64,000 bases of DNA from contig NZ_CP017183.1 of the NCBI RefSeq assembly GCF_001729785.1, positions 3,348,001 to 3,412,000 of the forward strand. Reading direction: 5' to 3'. Under the pieces are notes generated by a model. That model ran no database searches, was not told the origin of the DNA, and worked only from the letters and a program-made list of their open reading frames with translations. Positions 28,603 to 38,437 of the stretch are shown piece after piece. Numbering within the stretch: the stretch's first letter is position 1; every line of letters begins with the position of its first letter. Both the position numbers and the translations under genes were made by a program. Origin of the DNA: Enterobacter hormaechei subsp. xiangfangensis. GTDB lineage: Bacteria; Pseudomonadota; Gammaproteobacteria; Enterobacterales; Enterobacteriaceae.

Positions 28603-29889
28603 TTACTCAGCCGTCAGCAGGTTCGCTACGGTACGCACGCCCAGACCGGTCGCACCCGCAGACCACTGCTCAACCGCCGCTTTACGGTAGGTTGCGGAGC
28701 AGTCAATGTGCAGCCAGCCTTCATGGTAGTTCTCAACGAAGTGAGACAGGAAGCCTGCTGCGGTGCTTGCCCCCGCCGGGTACGCTGCGCTCGCGGTGTT
28801 GTTCAGCTCGGCGAAGTTAGACGGCAGCTGGCTGCGGTGGAACTCGGCCAGCGGCAGACGCCAGAACGGTTCGTTTTCCGCCGCCGCGCTGGCCAGCAGG
28901 CGAGCGGCCAGCTTGTCGTCGAAGCTGAACAGGGCGTGATAGTCATTACCCAGGGCAGTTTTCGCCGCGCCGGTCAGGGTCGCCATGTCGATAATCAGCT
29001 CCGGCTTCTGCGCAGAGGCGTCGATCAGGCCATCGGCCAGCACCAGACGGCCTTCGGCGTCGGTGTTCATCACCTCAACGTTTTTACCGTTGCGGTAGCG
29101 AATGATGTCGCCCAGCTTGAAGGCGTTGCCGCTCACCATGTTGTCCGCGCAGCACAGGTAGAGCTTCACGCGCTTGTTCAGGCCACGGGTGATGGCGAAG
29201 GCCAGCGCGCCGGTAATGGTCGCCGCGCCGCCCATGTCGGACTTCATGGAGTCCATGAATGCGCTCTGCTTCAGGCTGTAGCCGCCGGTGTCGAAGGTGA
29301 TGCCTTTCCCGACCAGACAGGCAAAGACCGGGGCTTCTTTGTCGCCGGTTGGGTTGTAATCCAGCGCCAGCAGGACCGGAGGACGCTCTGAGCCACGGCC
29401 CACGGTGTGGATACCCATGTAGTTCTGCTCGCGCAGGTCTTCCCCTTTAGTGATGCGGTAGGACATCTTTTCGCCCGCCACACCGCACAGCAGGTCAACG
29501 GCGCGCTGCGCCAGCTGTTCCGGCCCCAGCTCTTCCGCCGGTGCGTTAATGGTGTCGCGCACCCAGTCGATAATGTTCAGGCGGCTTTCCAGCTCTTTCT
29601 GACCGGCTTCGTCGAGGTTCGCCCACTCAATTTTACGGGTGCCTTTCGGCCCTTTGTAGCCTGCCCAGAACGCCCAGCTGCGGTCGGTGTCCCAACCTTC
29701 CCCTTCCAGCGACACATGCTTAATGCCAAGGCCGTCAATCTTACGCGCGGCGCGCTGGATCAGGCCCAAATCATCGTTGCCCGTCAGGTGCAGGGTAATG
29801 CCGTCGTTATTAATGCTGTAGGTGGCTTTCTCGCCCCAGCGCGCGTCGGCAGGCTGATTCGAGAGCGTAATCTTCATCGCTTCGGTCAT
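28603..29889 (-). CDS. pepB: Aminopeptidase B (peptidase B)
   Basis: 428 residues (E. coli 427). An M17 leucine-aminopeptidase-family enzyme: the metal/catalytic motifs [27 protein letters not shown] and the signature [10 protein letters not shown] are all present. It removes N-terminal residues from peptides in the cytoplasm using two metal ions. The start [13 protein letters not shown] at 29889 aligns with E. coli; an ATG seven codons upstream overlaps the leader hairpin region. It follows iscX by 60 bases on the same strand, as in E. coli, and may receive transcripts from the isc operon. Confidence 0.96.
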   Translation of the reverse strand: MTEAMKITLSNQPADARWGEKATYSINNDGITLHLTGNDDLGLIQRAARKIDGLGIKHVSLEGEGWDTDRSWAFWAGYKGPKGTRKIEWANLDEAGQKELESRLNIIDWVRDTINAPAEELGPEQLAQRAVDLLCGVAGEKMSYRITKGEDLREQNYMGIHTVGRGSERPPVLLALDYNPTGDKEAPVFACLVGKGITFDTGGYSLKQSAFMDSMKSDMGGAATITGALAFAITRGLNKRVKLYLCCADNMVSGNAFKLGDIIRYRNGKNVEVMNTDAEGRLVLADGLIDASAQKPELIIDMATLTGAAKTALGNDYHALFSFDDKLAARLLASAAAENEPFWRLPLAEFHRSQLPSNFAELNNTASAAYPAGASTAAGFLSHFVENYHEGWLHIDCSATYRKAAVEQWSAGATGLGVRTVANLLTAE

Positions 29890-29915
29890 TTTATTTATCC
29901 TTATTAGCAACTAGC

Positions 29916-29943
29916 AAACGGGCCGCCTGAAGGCAGCCCGTTT
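29916..29943 (-). other. Hairpin between iscX and pepB
   Basis: Eight-base stem AAACGGGC / GCCCGTTT with a 12-base loop. On the minus strand the stem is not followed by a T-tract, so it is more likely an RNA-stabilising or processing element than a strong terminator at the end of the isc operon. Confidence 0.5.
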
Positions 29944-29949
29944 TGTTAT

Positions 29950-30150
29950 TTATTCTGCTTCATCTAACCAGACTAACAGAATCGCCTCCAGAATTTTTTC
30001 ATTGGATGCGTTAGGATCGTCGTCGAAATCCTCTAAATCGCAGATCCACTGGTGCATGTCGGTGAATCGTACGGTCTTCGGATCGAGATCCGGGTTCGCG
30101 TCGTAGAGCGCTTCGCCGATTTCACGGCTGTCTGTCCACTTCAGTCCCAT
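29950..30150 (-). CDS. iscX: Iron-sulfur assembly adaptor IscX
   Basis: 66 residues, nearly identical to E. coli IscX ([20 protein letters not shown]...LLVWLDEAE). It is an acidic winged-helix protein that binds IscS at the same face as frataxin (CyaY) and modulates sulfur transfer with iron. The start MGLKWT at 30150 is one base from the fdx stop; the longer upstream frame runs into fdx and is not conserved. Last gene of the isc operon. Confidence 0.96.
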   Translation of the reverse strand: MGLKWTDSREIGEALYDANPDLDPKTVRFTDMHQWICDLEDFDDDPNASNEKILEAILLVWLDEAE

Positions 30151-30151
30151 A

Positions 30152-30487
30152 TTAGTGCTCGCGTGCGTGGTTGATGGTGTAGCGTGGGAACTCCACGACC
30201 AGATCTTCATCGGTCACCGCGGCCTGGCAGCTTAAGCGGCTGTCTGGCTCCAGACCCCATGCTTTATCCAGCATGTCGTCTTCGTCTTCGGTGCTCTCGG
30301 CGAGAGAGTCGAAACCTTCACGCACGATGCAGTGGCAGGTGGTGCAGGCACAGGATTTTTCACAGGCGTGTTCCACTTCGATACCTGCACGCAGGGCTAC
30401 ATCGAGAATGGTTTCACCGGTCTTCGCTTCCAGAACAGCACCATCCGGACAGAGGTCCGCATGAGGCAAAATTACAATCTTTGGCAT
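30152..30487 (-). CDS. fdx: [2Fe-2S] ferredoxin Fdx of the ISC system
   Basis: 111 residues, as in E. coli. The cluster ligands are Cys42, Cys48, Cys51 ([10 protein letters not shown]) and Cys87 (SRLSCQA), the adrenodoxin-type spacing. It supplies electrons during cluster assembly on IscU. Its ATG lies directly after the hscA stop (one base) and its stop one base before iscX, so translation is coupled. Confidence 0.97.
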   Translation of the reverse strand: MPKIVILPHADLCPDGAVLEAKTGETILDVALRAGIEVEHACEKSCACTTCHCIVREGFDSLAESTEDEDDMLDKAWGLEPDSRLSCQAAVTDEDLVVEFPRYTINHAREH

Positions 30488-30488
30488 A

Positions 30489-32339
30489 TTAAACCTCGTC
30501 CACGGACTGGCCTTTCAGCGCGACGCGGACAGATTTGTCCATGCGGCGAGCAGCGAAGTCCTGGGTTTGTTTATCAACGTTTTTAATGGCTTCTTCTATC
30601 GCGTCAGCGTCATTGCCTTCGGCCACGGCGCTTAAGCGCGCGGCAGCGTCGTCAATCACCTGGCGCTCAGCGGCGCTTAACAGCGCGGCATCGGCAGCGA
30701 GCGCCCCGTTCAGGCTTTCCAGCACGCGTGCGGCTTCAACTTTTTGTTCAGCCAGCATACGCGCCTTCACATCCTGCTCGGCGTAGCTCATTGAATCCTG
30801 GATCATGGAGGCGATTTCGCCATCGGTCAGGCCGTAGGACGGCTTCACCTGGATGGATGATTCCACGCCGGTGGATTTTTCCATCGCCGTCACGCTCAGC
30901 AGGCCATCCGCATCAACCTGGAAGGTGACGCGAATATGCGCCCCGCCAGCTGGCAGCGCCGGGATGCCGCGCAGCGCAAAGCGCGCCAGGGAGCGGCAGT
31001 CCTGCACCAGCTCACGCTCGCCCTGCATCACGTGGATGGACATCGCGGTCTGGCCGTCTTTAAAGGTGGTGAACTCCTGCGCACGCGCCACCGGAATGGT
31101 GGTGTTACGCGGGATCACTTTCTCCACCAGGCCGCCCATGGTTTCTAAACCGAGAGACAGCGGGATGACGTCCAGCAGCAGCATTTCGCTGTCCGGCTTG
31201 TTGCCGACCAGAATATCGGCCTGGATAGCGGCGCCGACGGCAACCACTTTGTCCGGGTCGATAGAGGTCAACGGCGTGCGGCCAAAGAATTCCCCCACGC
31301 GCTCGCGTACCAGCGGCACGCGGGTTGAGCCGCCAACCATGACCACTTCCAGCACCTCGTTAGCCTCAACGCCTGCATCCTTCAATGCGCGACGGCAGGC
31401 CAGCAGGGTACGCTTAACCAGAGGCGCAATCAGTTCGCTGAACCGATCGCGGGTAATCTCACCCTGCCAGCCTGCGACGTTCACGCTGACGGACTGTGCA
31501 TCGCTCAGGGCGATTTTGGCGTCGATGGCCGCATCCAGCAGTTCACGCTGCACGTGCGCATCGCTGCGATCGCTGATGCCCGCCTGCTCGCGGATGTAAT
31601 CTGCCAGCAGATGGTCGAAGTCATCGCCGCCGAGCGCGGAATCTCCGCCGGTCGCCAGCACTTCGAACACGCCGCGGCTCAGGCGCAGGATTGAGATATC
31701 GAACGTCCCGCCGCCGAGATCGTAAACCGCGATCACCCCTTCCTGACCGGAGTCGAGGCCGTAGGCAATCGCCGCCGCCGTCGGTTCGTTCAGCAGACGC
31801 AGCACGTGCAAGCCCGCCAGACGCGCGGCGTCTTTGGTGCCCTGACGCTGTGCATCGTCGAAATAGGCCGGAACGGTGATCACCACGCCGTCCAGATCGC
31901 CGCCGAGCGTCGCTGTGGCGCGTGCCGCCAGCGCTTTAAGGATGTCAGCAGAAACGCGAATCGGGTTCAGCAAACCGGCTGACGTCGCGATCATCGGCAG
32001 GCCGTTTTCGCTGGCCTGTAGCTGATACGGCAGATGCGGGTAACGGGTCTGGATATCAGCCAGCGAGCGGCCCATCATGCGCTTAACCGAGCTGATGGTA
32101 TTGGCCGGATCGCGCGCGGCGTTAGCGCGGGCATCAAACCCGACCGCGTGACCCTGCTGCTGGTAGTGGACTACGGAAGGCAGCAGATGGCGCCCCTGCT
32201 CGTCAGCCAGCGTTTCCGCCTGGCCGCTGCGCACGGTCGCCACGAGGGAATTGGTGGTGCCCAGGTCAATACCGACCGCCAGACGACGCTGGTGCGGTGC
32301 GGCACTTAAGCCAGGCTCACTAATTTGTAATAAGGCCAT
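30489..32339 (-). CDS. hscA: Hsp70-type chaperone HscA
   Basis: 616 residues, as in E. coli. Actin-like ATPase domain with [25 protein letters not shown] and [13 protein letters not shown], then a substrate-binding beta domain and a helical lid. It uses ATP to release or transfer the cluster from IscU, recognising the IscU LPPVK motif that is present in this window's IscU. HscB, its co-chaperone, is encoded just upstream (14-base gap). Confidence 0.97.
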   Translation of the reverse strand: MALLQISEPGLSAAPHQRRLAVGIDLGTTNSLVATVRSGQAETLADEQGRHLLPSVVHYQQQGHAVGFDARANAARDPANTISSVKRMMGRSLADIQTRYPHLPYQLQASENGLPMIATSAGLLNPIRVSADILKALAARATATLGGDLDGVVITVPAYFDDAQRQGTKDAARLAGLHVLRLLNEPTAAAIAYGLDSGQEGVIAVYDLGGGTFDISILRLSRGVFEVLATGGDSALGGDDFDHLLADYIREQAGISDRSDAHVQRELLDAAIDAKIALSDAQSVSVNVAGWQGEITRDRFSELIAPLVKRTLLACRRALKDAGVEANEVLEVVMVGGSTRVPLVRERVGEFFGRTPLTSIDPDKVVAVGAAIQADILVGNKPDSEMLLLDVIPLSLGLETMGGLVEKVIPRNTTIPVARAQEFTTFKDGQTAMSIHVMQGERELVQDCRSLARFALRGIPALPAGGAHIRVTFQVDADGLLSVTAMEKSTGVESSIQVKPSYGLTDGEIASMIQDSMSYAEQDVKARMLAEQKVEAARVLESLNGALAADAALLSAAERQVIDDAAARLSAVAEGNDADAIEEAIKNVDKQTQDFAARRMDKSVRVALKGQSVDEV

Positions 32340-32353
32340 AATTGCTTCCGAAA

Positions 32354-32869
32354 TTAAAAATCGAGCAGCTTTTCTTCGAGTTGTTCAGCACTGCTTCGCA
32401 GTTTATCGAGAAAACGGAGTTTGCGCACAGTGTCTGCCGCCACGTCCCAGGTCTCGTTGTTCAGTTGCTCCACCATCTGCTGATGGCGGGTATCGAACAT
32501 ACCCTTTACGCGCGTGATAAAGCTTTCCAGGCGCGCTTCGTCTTTAGCCTGTTCAATTTCATCCAGCTCTTCGCGCAGCTCCAGCTGTTCCATCAGAAAG
32601 GCGGCGTCGCGCACGGTATGCTGTTCGCTCGCCAGATCGAAACCGTGAAGCGAGAGCAGATATTCTGCACGCGCCAGCGGATGACGCAGCGTTTGCCAGG
32701 CCTGGTTGATGGTGGCGGAGTGTGATACCGCAGCCAGTTGCTCTGCCTGCGTCCCGCTGGCGAATTTATCCGGATGGTACTGACGCTGGAGATCCTGAAA
32801 ACGGACCGTCAGCGCCTGGAGATCGATCGGGTATTGAGCGGGTAGTCCGAAGAGAGTGAAGTAATCCAT
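32354..32869 (-). CDS. hscB: J-type co-chaperone HscB
   Basis: 171 residues, as in E. coli. The J domain carries the HPD motif at residues 32-34 (RQYHPDKF), needed to stimulate the HscA ATPase. The C-terminal three-helix domain binds IscU. It follows iscA across a hairpin at 32898-32931 and precedes hscA. Confidence 0.97.
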   Translation of the reverse strand: MDYFTLFGLPAQYPIDLQALTVRFQDLQRQYHPDKFASGTQAEQLAAVSHSATINQAWQTLRHPLARAEYLLSLHGFDLASEQHTVRDAAFLMEQLELREELDEIEQAKDEARLESFITRVKGMFDTRHQQMVEQLNNETWDVAADTVRKLRFLDKLRSSAEQLEEKLLDF

Positions 32870-32897
32870 AACAATCTCAGGGGTAGCCTGTTAGAAC

Positions 32898-32931
32898 AAA
32901 CCCCACGCGTAGCAAAGCCACGGTGGGGTTT
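32898..32931 (-). other. Hairpin between iscA and hscB
   Basis: Nine-base perfect stem AAACCCCAC / GTGGGGTTT with a 16-base loop, in the 76-base gap. The minus-strand sequence after it (GTTCTAACAGG) has no T-tract. It could protect the 3' end of iscRSUA or lower expression of the hscBA part. Confidence 0.55.
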
Positions 32932-32945
32932 CGGATGACGCGCGG

Positions 32946-33269
32946 TTAAACGTGGAAGCTTTCGCCGCAACCACACTCGTCTTTGACGTTCGGGTTCGTG
33001 AATTTGAACCCTTCGTTCAGGCCTTCTTTTACGAAGTCCAGCTGAGTGCCGTTGAGGAATTGCAGGCTTTTGCCATCGACCACCACCTTCACGCCCTTGT
33101 CTTCAAACACGGTGTCATCAGACGCCGGTTCGTCAACAAACTCCAGTACGTAAGCCATACCAGAACAGCCGGAGGTACGTACGCCCAGTCGCAGGCCAAA
33201 GCCTTTACCACGGTTCGCCAGAAAAGAGCTTACTCGCGCGGCAGCGCTGTCGCTAAGGGTAATCGACAT
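32946..33269 (-). CDS. iscA: A-type iron-sulfur carrier IscA
   Basis: 107 residues, as in E. coli. The three ligand Cys are Cys35 (TSGCSG), Cys99 and Cys101 ([11 protein letters not shown]). A-type proteins bind iron or clusters and help mature [4Fe-4S] proteins. The start MSITLSD at 33269 matches E. coli; an ATG two codons upstream is possible. Confidence 0.97.
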   Translation of the reverse strand: MSITLSDSAAARVSSFLANRGKGFGLRLGVRTSGCSGMAYVLEFVDEPASDDTVFEDKGVKVVVDGKSLQFLNGTQLDFVKEGLNEGFKFTNPNVKDECGCGESFHV

Positions 33270-33282
33270 ACTCAAACCTCAA

Positions 33283-33669
33283 TTATTTTGCTTCACGTTT
33301 GCTTTTGTAATCCGCAATGGCGGCTTTGATCGCGTCTTCTGCCAGAATTGAGCAGTGAATTTTCACCGGCGGCAGTTCGAGTTCTTCAGCAATATCCGTG
33401 TTCTTGATTGCCTGTGCTTCGTCCAGAGACTTGCCCTTCACCCATTCGGTGACCAGGGAGCTGGACGCGATAGCAGAACCGCAGCCGTAGGTCTTGAAGC
33501 GCGCGTCTTCAATGATACCTTCATTGTTGACTTTGATCTGCAACTTCATCACGTCGCCACATGCTGGCGCACCGACCATGCCGCTACCAACAGATTCGTC
33601 GCTGTTGTCAAAAGAGCCAACGTTGCGCGGGTTTTCGTAATGATCGATGACTTTTTCGCTGTATGCCAT
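33283..33669 (-). CDS. iscU: Iron-sulfur scaffold IscU
   Basis: 128 residues, as in E. coli. Cluster-assembly ligands are Cys37 (GAPACGDV), Cys63 (YGCGSA) and Cys106 (KIHCSI), with the HscA recognition motif LPPVK just before the last Cys. The nascent cluster forms here from sulfur given by IscS. Confidence 0.98.
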   Translation of the reverse strand: MAYSEKVIDHYENPRNVGSFDNSDESVGSGMVGAPACGDVMKLQIKVNNEGIIEDARFKTYGCGSAIASSSLVTEWVKGKSLDEAQAIKNTDIAEELELPPVKIHCSILAEDAIKAAIADYKSKREAK

Positions 33670-33693
33670 GATTGAATTCTCCTTATGTACCGA

Positions 33694-34908
33694 TTAGTGA
33701 TGTGACCATTCAATGCTGTTCAGATCCACGCCCTGCTTGAACATTTCCCACAGTGGAGAAAGGTCGCGCAGACGGCCGATGGAGTTACGAACCAGCTTGA
33801 TGGTGTAGTCAATCTCTTCTTCGGTAGTAAAACGACCTAAAGAGAAACGGATAGAGCTGTGTGCCAGCTCGTCAGTCATACCCAGCGCGCGCAGTACGTA
33901 GGATGGCTCCAGGCTTGCAGAGGTACAGGCAGAGCCGGAAGAAACGGCCAGGTCTTTCAGCGCCATGATCAGCGACTCGCCTTCAACATAGTTGAAGCTG
34001 ACGTTGAGGATGTTCGGCGCGCCCTGCTCGAGATCGCCGTTCAGATACACTTCTTCCATATCTTTCACGCCGTCCCACAGACGGTTACGCAGCGTGCGCA
34101 GGCGTGCCATCTCGGTTTCCATCTCTTCTTTTGCAATGCGGTAGGCTTCGCCCATGCCCACGATCTGGTGAACAGGCAGCGTACCGGAACGCATGCCGCG
34201 CTCGTGACCGCCGCCGTGCATCTGTGCTTCGATGCGAATACGTGGCTTACGACGAACGTACAGCGCGCCGATACCTTTCGGACCATAGATTTTGTGACCG
34301 GAGAAGGACATCAGGTCCACTTTCAGCTGGCTCAGGTCGATAGGCAGTTTGCCCACGCTCTGGGTCGCGTCCACGTGGTAGATGATACCGCGCGCGCGGC
34401 ACATTTCGCCGATGGTCGCGATGTCTTGTACCACGCCGATTTCGTTGTTGACGTGCATGATGGAGACCAGAATGGTGTCATCACGCATCGCCGCTTCGAG
34501 CTCTTTCAGATCGATAATGCCGTTGCTCTGTGGCGCCAGATAGGTGACTTCGAACCCTTCACGCTCCAGCTGACGGCAGGTGTCCAGCACGGCTTTGTGT
34601 TCGGTTTTGCTGGTGATGATGTGCTTGCCTTTTTTCTGATAAAAGTTGGCTGCACCCTTAATCGCCAGGTTGTCGGATTCGGTCGCACCGGAGGTGAAAA
34701 CAATTTCACGCGGGTCGGCACCGACCAGGTCAGCAATCTGATTACGGGCGATATCAACCGCCTCTTCAGCATGCCAGCCAAAACGGTGTGAACGGGAAGC
34801 TGGGTTACCAAAGTTTCCGTCCAGGGTCAGACACTGCATCATTTTCTCGGCAACACGCGGGTCCACCGGCGTGGTTGCGGAGTAATCGAGATAAATCGGT
34901 AATTTCAT
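33694..34908 (-). CDS. iscS: Cysteine desulfurase IscS
   Basis: 404 residues, as in E. coli. PLP-dependent class V aminotransferase fold: the PLP lysine is in [12 protein letters not shown], and the mobile catalytic Cys in [17 protein letters not shown]. It takes sulfur from L-cysteine and hands it to IscU, TusA, ThiI and other partners. The start [14 protein letters not shown] at 34908 is the family start; seven extra upstream codons in frame are not conserved. Confidence 0.98.
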   Translation of the reverse strand: MKLPIYLDYSATTPVDPRVAEKMMQCLTLDGNFGNPASRSHRFGWHAEEAVDIARNQIADLVGADPREIVFTSGATESDNLAIKGAANFYQKKGKHIITSKTEHKAVLDTCRQLEREGFEVTYLAPQSNGIIDLKELEAAMRDDTILVSIMHVNNEIGVVQDIATIGEMCRARGIIYHVDATQSVGKLPIDLSQLKVDLMSFSGHKIYGPKGIGALYVRRKPRIRIEAQMHGGGHERGMRSGTLPVHQIVGMGEAYRIAKEEMETEMARLRTLRNRLWDGVKDMEEVYLNGDLEQGAPNILNVSFNYVEGESLIMALKDLAVSSGSACTSASLEPSYVLRALGMTDELAHSSIRFSLGRFTTEEEIDYTIKLVRNSIGRLRDLSPLWEMFKQGVDLNSIEWSHH

Positions 34909-34943
34909 TGCTCTATAAACTCCGTACATCGCTTCAATGCAAG

Positions 34944-35006
34944 GAATCAGGCAACCGGCTGGATGTACGACCGAGTACGCGGGGTGTGACCACCCCGGCC
35001 TGATTC
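34944..35006 (-). promoter_or_regulatory. Structured iscR-iscS intercistronic RNA
   Basis: A nine-base closing stem (GAATCAGGC 34944-34952 / GCCTGATTC 34998-35006) encloses a perfect inner hairpin GGGGTG / CACCCC (34981-34996). In E. coli the equivalent structure protects the iscR part of the message when the sRNA RyhB triggers decay of iscSUA. The sequence here is compatible with the same role; RyhB pairing itself was not checked. Confidence 0.7.
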
Positions 35007-35025
35007 TGAATACTTATCTTTTTAA

Positions 35026-35517
35026 TTACGCGCGCAGTTTAACGTCGATGGCGTCCTGCGTGCGGGTGCTGCGCTGTGAATCCTGACTATGCTGACGCCC
35101 AGAGACATCCAGAACTTCCTGGTTATTCACCAGCTCACCGAGGGTGATGTTGTTCAGGAAGCCGGTCAGACGGTCGCTCAGATCGCGCCACAGCGCGTGG
35201 GTCAGGCATTTATCGCCGCCCTGACAGCCGCCTTTACCCTGGCAACGGGTCGCGTCAACGGATTCGTCAACCGCGCTAATCACTTCGCCAACCGCAATAC
35301 TGCCCGCGTCTTTACCCAGCAGATAACCGCCGCCCGGGCCACGAACGCTGGACACCAGTCCATTTTTACGCAGTCTGGAGAACAGCTGTTCCAGGTAAGA
35401 GAGGGAGATCCCTTGTCGTTCAGAAATATCAGCCAACGGAACCGGGCCCGCTTCGGAGTTGAGCGCAACGTCCAGCATCGCGGTCACGGCATAACGCCCT
35501 TTAGATGTCAGTCTCAT
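35026..35517 (-). CDS. iscR: Iron-sulfur cluster regulator IscR
   Basis: 163 residues (E. coli 162). Rrf2-family winged helix ([19 protein letters not shown]) with the three cluster Cys at 92, 98 and 104 and His107 ([16 protein letters not shown]). The [2Fe-2S] form represses this operon through the two sites upstream; the apo form acts on other promoters. First gene of iscRSUA-hscBA-fdx-iscX. The C-terminus differs slightly from E. coli, as is common. Confidence 0.98.
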   Translation of the reverse strand: MRLTSKGRYAVTAMLDVALNSEAGPVPLADISERQGISLSYLEQLFSRLRKNGLVSSVRGPGGGYLLGKDAGSIAVGEVISAVDESVDATRCQGKGGCQGGDKCLTHALWRDLSDRLTGFLNNITLGELVNNQEVLDVSGRQHSQDSQRSTRTQDAIDVKLRA

Positions 35518-35599
35518 GTCTTACTTAACCTCAAACTCGCCCCTGCCCGGGGTTTTTTATTGTAAAATGGGGGTATTGCATAGCAGGGCCAAGTCTGAC

Positions 35600-35649
35600 A
35601 TTCCTGACTAAATTGGTCAACTATTTACTTGACTGTTTTAGTCAGGTAT
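35600..35649 (-). promoter_or_regulatory. Two abutting type 1 IscR operators
   Basis: Two 25-base sites lie head to tail with no gap: 35625-35649 (minus strand ATACCTGACTAA...AGTCAAG) and 35600-35624 (ATAGTTGACC...AGTCAGG). Both fit the type 1 pattern with GAC(T/C) and AGTC half-sites. They are nearly identical to the E. coli iscR promoter. The start region is likely near TGCTATGCAATA (35574-35585), an extended -10. Confidence 0.9.
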
Positions 35650-35689
35650 TTAACCTTCTGTGCCTTCATAATATAGGTGCGGCCTGATG

Positions 35690-35722
35690 CCCTCACCCCA
35701 GCCCTCTCCCACGGGGAGAGGG
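35690..35722. repeat. Palindromic repeat family A, truncated copy
   Basis: CCCTCACCC, then CCCTCTCCC and GGGAGAGGG round a short loop; the outer right arm is missing. It lies 11 bases past the trmJ stop codon, in the same position relative to a gene end as the other copies. The inner stem could serve as a trmJ transcript end. Confidence 0.8.
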
Positions 35723-35733
35723 GGAAATCGACA

Positions 35734-36459
35734 CTACGCTTTGTTCTTCTGCTCAATCGACGCCAGAATCCCGCGCAGGATGTTCAGCTCCTGGCTTTCC
35801 GGGCGGGCGCGGGTGAACATACGGCGCAGCTTGTTCATCACCTGGCCCGGGTGGCCTTCACGGATAAAGCCGGTTGAGAGCAGCGTCTGCTCCAGATGAC
35901 CGTAGAAGCGCTCCAGATCGTCCACCAGCGGGTAGGCCGTCTCTTCTTTAGGTTCGACCGGTTTCTCCTGCGTCGCCAGCCATGCCATGCGCACTTCGTA
36001 GGCAATGACCTGCACCGCCATCGCCAGGTTCAGCGAGCTGTATTCCGGATTGGCGGCAATCGCCACGTGGTAGTGACACTTCTGTAGTTCCTCGTTGGTC
36101 AGGCCAACGCGTTCACGACCAAACACCAGCGCAACCGGCGCCTGTTCCGCTTCTGAGATACTTTTCAGGCCGCATTCGCGCGGGTCCAGCATCGGCCAGG
36201 GCAGCGTACGGGAGCGCGCGCTGGTCCCCACCACCAGACTGCAACCGGCCAGGGCTTCGTCCAGGGTGTCCACGATCTGCGCATTCCCGATCACGTCGCT
36301 GGCGCCGGCCGCCAGAGCAATAGCCTGAGAGTCTGGTTTCACCAGCGGATTAACCAGCCACAGGTTCGTTAAGCCCATGGTTTTCATAGCGCGGGCCACA
36401 GAGCCCATGTTGCCGGTGTGCGATGTTTCGACCAGCACGATTCGAATGTTTTGCAGCAT
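35734..36459 (-). CDS. trmJ: tRNA (cytidine/uridine-2'-O)-methyltransferase TrmJ
   Basis: 241 residues (E. coli 246). SPOUT-class methyltransferase: [21 protein letters not shown] at the N-terminus, [20 protein letters not shown] and the knot region [19 protein letters not shown]. It methylates the ribose at position 32 of several tRNAs. The start [11 protein letters not shown] at 36459 matches E. coli; 22 upstream codons are open but unconserved. The gene is divergent from suhB, with 132 bases between them. Confidence 0.95.
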   Translation of the reverse strand: MLQNIRIVLVETSHTGNMGSVARAMKTMGLTNLWLVNPLVKPDSQAIALAAGASDVIGNAQIVDTLDEALAGCSLVVGTSARSRTLPWPMLDPRECGLKSISEAEQAPVALVFGRERVGLTNEELQKCHYHVAIAANPEYSSLNLAMAVQVIAYEVRMAWLATQEKPVEPKEETAYPLVDDLERFYGHLEQTLLSTGFIREGHPGQVMNKLRRMFTRARPESQELNILRGILASIEQKNKA

Positions 36460-36591
36460 AATTTTTAGATGTCTGGATTCAGTGTCTGAAGAATATTCGG
36501 GCATATTATCATAAACGAGAGACATAATCCGATCCCGCTGCTATACTCTGCGCCGATTTTCCTGTTCTTTAACATCCAGTGAGAGAGACCG

Positions 36592-37395
36592 ATGCATCCG
36601 ATGCTGACCATCGCCGTGCGCGCAGCGCGCAAGGCGGGTAATGTAATTGCCAAACACTACGAAACCCCAGACTCCGTAGAAACCAGCCAGAAAGGCAGCA
36701 ATGATTTCGTGACGAACGTCGATAAAGCCGCAGAAGCGATTATTATCGAAACGATCCGCAAATCTTACCCGCAGCACACCATCATCACCGAAGAAAGCGG
36801 TGAACATGAAGGTACCGATCAGGATGTTCAATGGGTTATCGATCCACTGGATGGCACCACCAACTTCGTTAAACGCCTGCCACACTTCTCTGTGTCTATT
36901 GCAGTACGCATCAAAGGCCGTACTGAAGTCGCTGTTGTTTACGATCCAATGCGTAACGAACTGTTCACCGCAACCCGCGGTCAGGGCGCGCAGCTGAACG
37001 GCTACCGTCTGCGTTGCAGCAATGCACGCGATCTCGACGGCACCATTCTGGCGACTGGCTTCCCGTTCAAGGCGAAGCAGCACGCAACCACCTATATGAA
37101 TATCCTGGGCAAGCTGTTCACCGAATGCGCGGACTTCCGTCGCACTGGCTCTGCTGCACTGGATCTGGCCTACGTGGCGACCGGCCGCGTTGACGGTTAC
37201 TTTGAGCTGTCACTGAAGCCGTGGGACTTCGCGGCGGGCGAGCTGATCGCACGTGAAGCTGGCGCGATTGTTTGCGACTTCACCGGCGGCCATAACTATA
37301 TGTCTACCGGCAACATCGTTGCAGGTAACCCGCGCGTTGTTAAAGCCATGCTGGCAAACATGCGTGATGAACTGAGCGATGCGCTGAAGCGTTAA
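36592..37395 (+). CDS. suhB: Inositol-1-monophosphatase / Nus factor SuhB
   Basis: 267 residues, as in E. coli. Metal-binding motifs of the family are present: ITEESGEHEG and WVIDPLDGTTNFV, and the C-terminal WDFAAGELIAREAGA. It hydrolyses inositol monophosphate in vitro, and in E. coli its main role is in the antitermination complex for rRNA transcription. A REP-like palindrome follows 13 bases after the stop. Confidence 0.97.
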   Translation: MHPMLTIAVRAARKAGNVIAKHYETPDSVETSQKGSNDFVTNVDKAAEAIIIETIRKSYPQHTIITEESGEHEGTDQDVQWVIDPLDGTTNFVKRLPHFSVSIAVRIKGRTEVAVVYDPMRNELFTATRGQGAQLNGYRLRCSNARDLDGTILATGFPFKAKQHATTYMNILGKLFTECADFRRTGSAALDLAYVATGRVDGYFELSLKPWDFAAGELIAREAGAIVCDFTGGHNYMSTGNIVAGNPRVVKAMLANMRDELSDALKR

Positions 37396-37408
37396 TTCAG
37401 TCTGTTAA

Positions 37409-37438
37409 GCCCGGTGGCGCTACGCTTACCGGGCCTAC
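37409..37438. repeat. REP-like palindrome (family B)
   Basis: GCCCGGTGGCGC followed by CGCTTACCGGGCCTAC: an imperfect hairpin with the CCGG-GTGG / TTACCGG core typical of enterobacterial REP elements. It lies between the convergent suhB and NicO genes. Related copies are at 45041-45072 and 49503-49533. Confidence 0.8.
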
Positions 37439-37456
37439 AACACGCCTCAGATACGG

Positions 37457-38437
37457 CTAGAAAGGCCGCAACCCCCTTCCCACCGGCAGCGCGCTCATCC
37501 ACATCGTGACCGCAGCCACCAGCAGAATCACCCCGCCCGCCAACGCAAGCGTCGTCCAGCCAACCTGTCGCCACAATACCGGCGTTTTATTGCCGCTGAG
37601 TTTTACCGCCAGCTGACGGAAGCTGTGCACCAGCAAGGCTAACGAAGAGATCGTCAGAGACGTTCCCGCCGCCATCGCCAGCGCCGAGAGCATGCCCCAG
37701 CCAAATACGCCTGTCACTTTGCTGAACAACAGCACCATGATTGCGCCCGAGCACGGACGCATCCCCATTGAGAGCACAATCATCAGACGCGCACGCCAGT
37801 CGTCACCATTCTGTAATTGTTCCTGCGTCGGCAGATGCTGATGCCCGCACCCGCAGTTTTCATGGTGAACGTGATGCGGCGTAAAGGCTTTGAATTTTGG
37901 TTTTTGCAGCAACGCGCGCAATTTTTTCAGCGCCCGCCAGCAGAGGATCAACCCCAGCACGCCTACCAGCGCGTAACTCCCCTTCTCCAGCCAGAAGCTG
38001 CTCATATGCAGCTGGCGAGCCGGCAGCTGTAGCAGCGAGAGGACGACCACGACCAGCGCAATCGCCACCCCGCCCTGAAGTAAAGAAGAAGCCAGCGTCA
38101 GGCCGATACTCGATTTCAGCTTCGACGGATGCGTGGCAAGCCAGGTCGTGATGACAATTTTGCCGTGCCCCGGTCCCAGGGCATGCAGCACGCCATAGAT
38201 AAAGCTGAACGCCAGAAGAGCGCCGCCCGCTTTGGTCGGATTTTCCGCCACGGCTTTCAGCAGCACGCTCATCTGCTGATTAACTTCCCGCTGCCAGAGG
38301 ACGCTTTTCACCATCACCTGCGGCCATGCCTGCCACAGCCAGAGCGCGCCGCCAACCGCTAACAACAAAAAGAGCGCCAGAGGCCAGAGGTGTAGCCAGC
38401 GACGCGGCTTACTGACGGGAGAGGAGATCACTGACAT
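37457..38437 (-). CDS. NicO/RcnA-family nickel-cobalt type transporter
   Basis: 326 residues. Family signatures are clear: VLHALGPGHGKIVITTW and LSMGMRPCSGAIMVLLF. About six or seven membrane segments are visible. A cytosolic or periplasmic loop is rich in metal ligands (HHVHHENCGCGHQHLP), as in RcnA, where the loop is His-rich. Members export or import Ni, Co or other divalent metals. Its start overlaps the stop of the DUF1007 gene by ten bases, so the two are translated together. E. coli K-12 has yfhR, not this pair, between suhB and csiE. The metal and direction cannot be read from the sequence. Confidence 0.85.
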   Translation of the reverse strand: MSVISSPVSKPRRWLHLWPLALFLLLAVGGALWLWQAWPQVMVKSVLWQREVNQQMSVLLKAVAENPTKAGGALLAFSFIYGVLHALGPGHGKIVITTWLATHPSKLKSSIGLTLASSLLQGGVAIALVVVVLSLLQLPARQLHMSSFWLEKGSYALVGVLGLILCWRALKKLRALLQKPKFKAFTPHHVHHENCGCGHQHLPTQEQLQNGDDWRARLMIVLSMGMRPCSGAIMVLLFSKVTGVFGWGMLSALAMAAGTSLTISSLALLVHSFRQLAVKLSGNKTPVLWRQVGWTTLALAGGVILLVAAVTMWMSALPVGRGLRPF

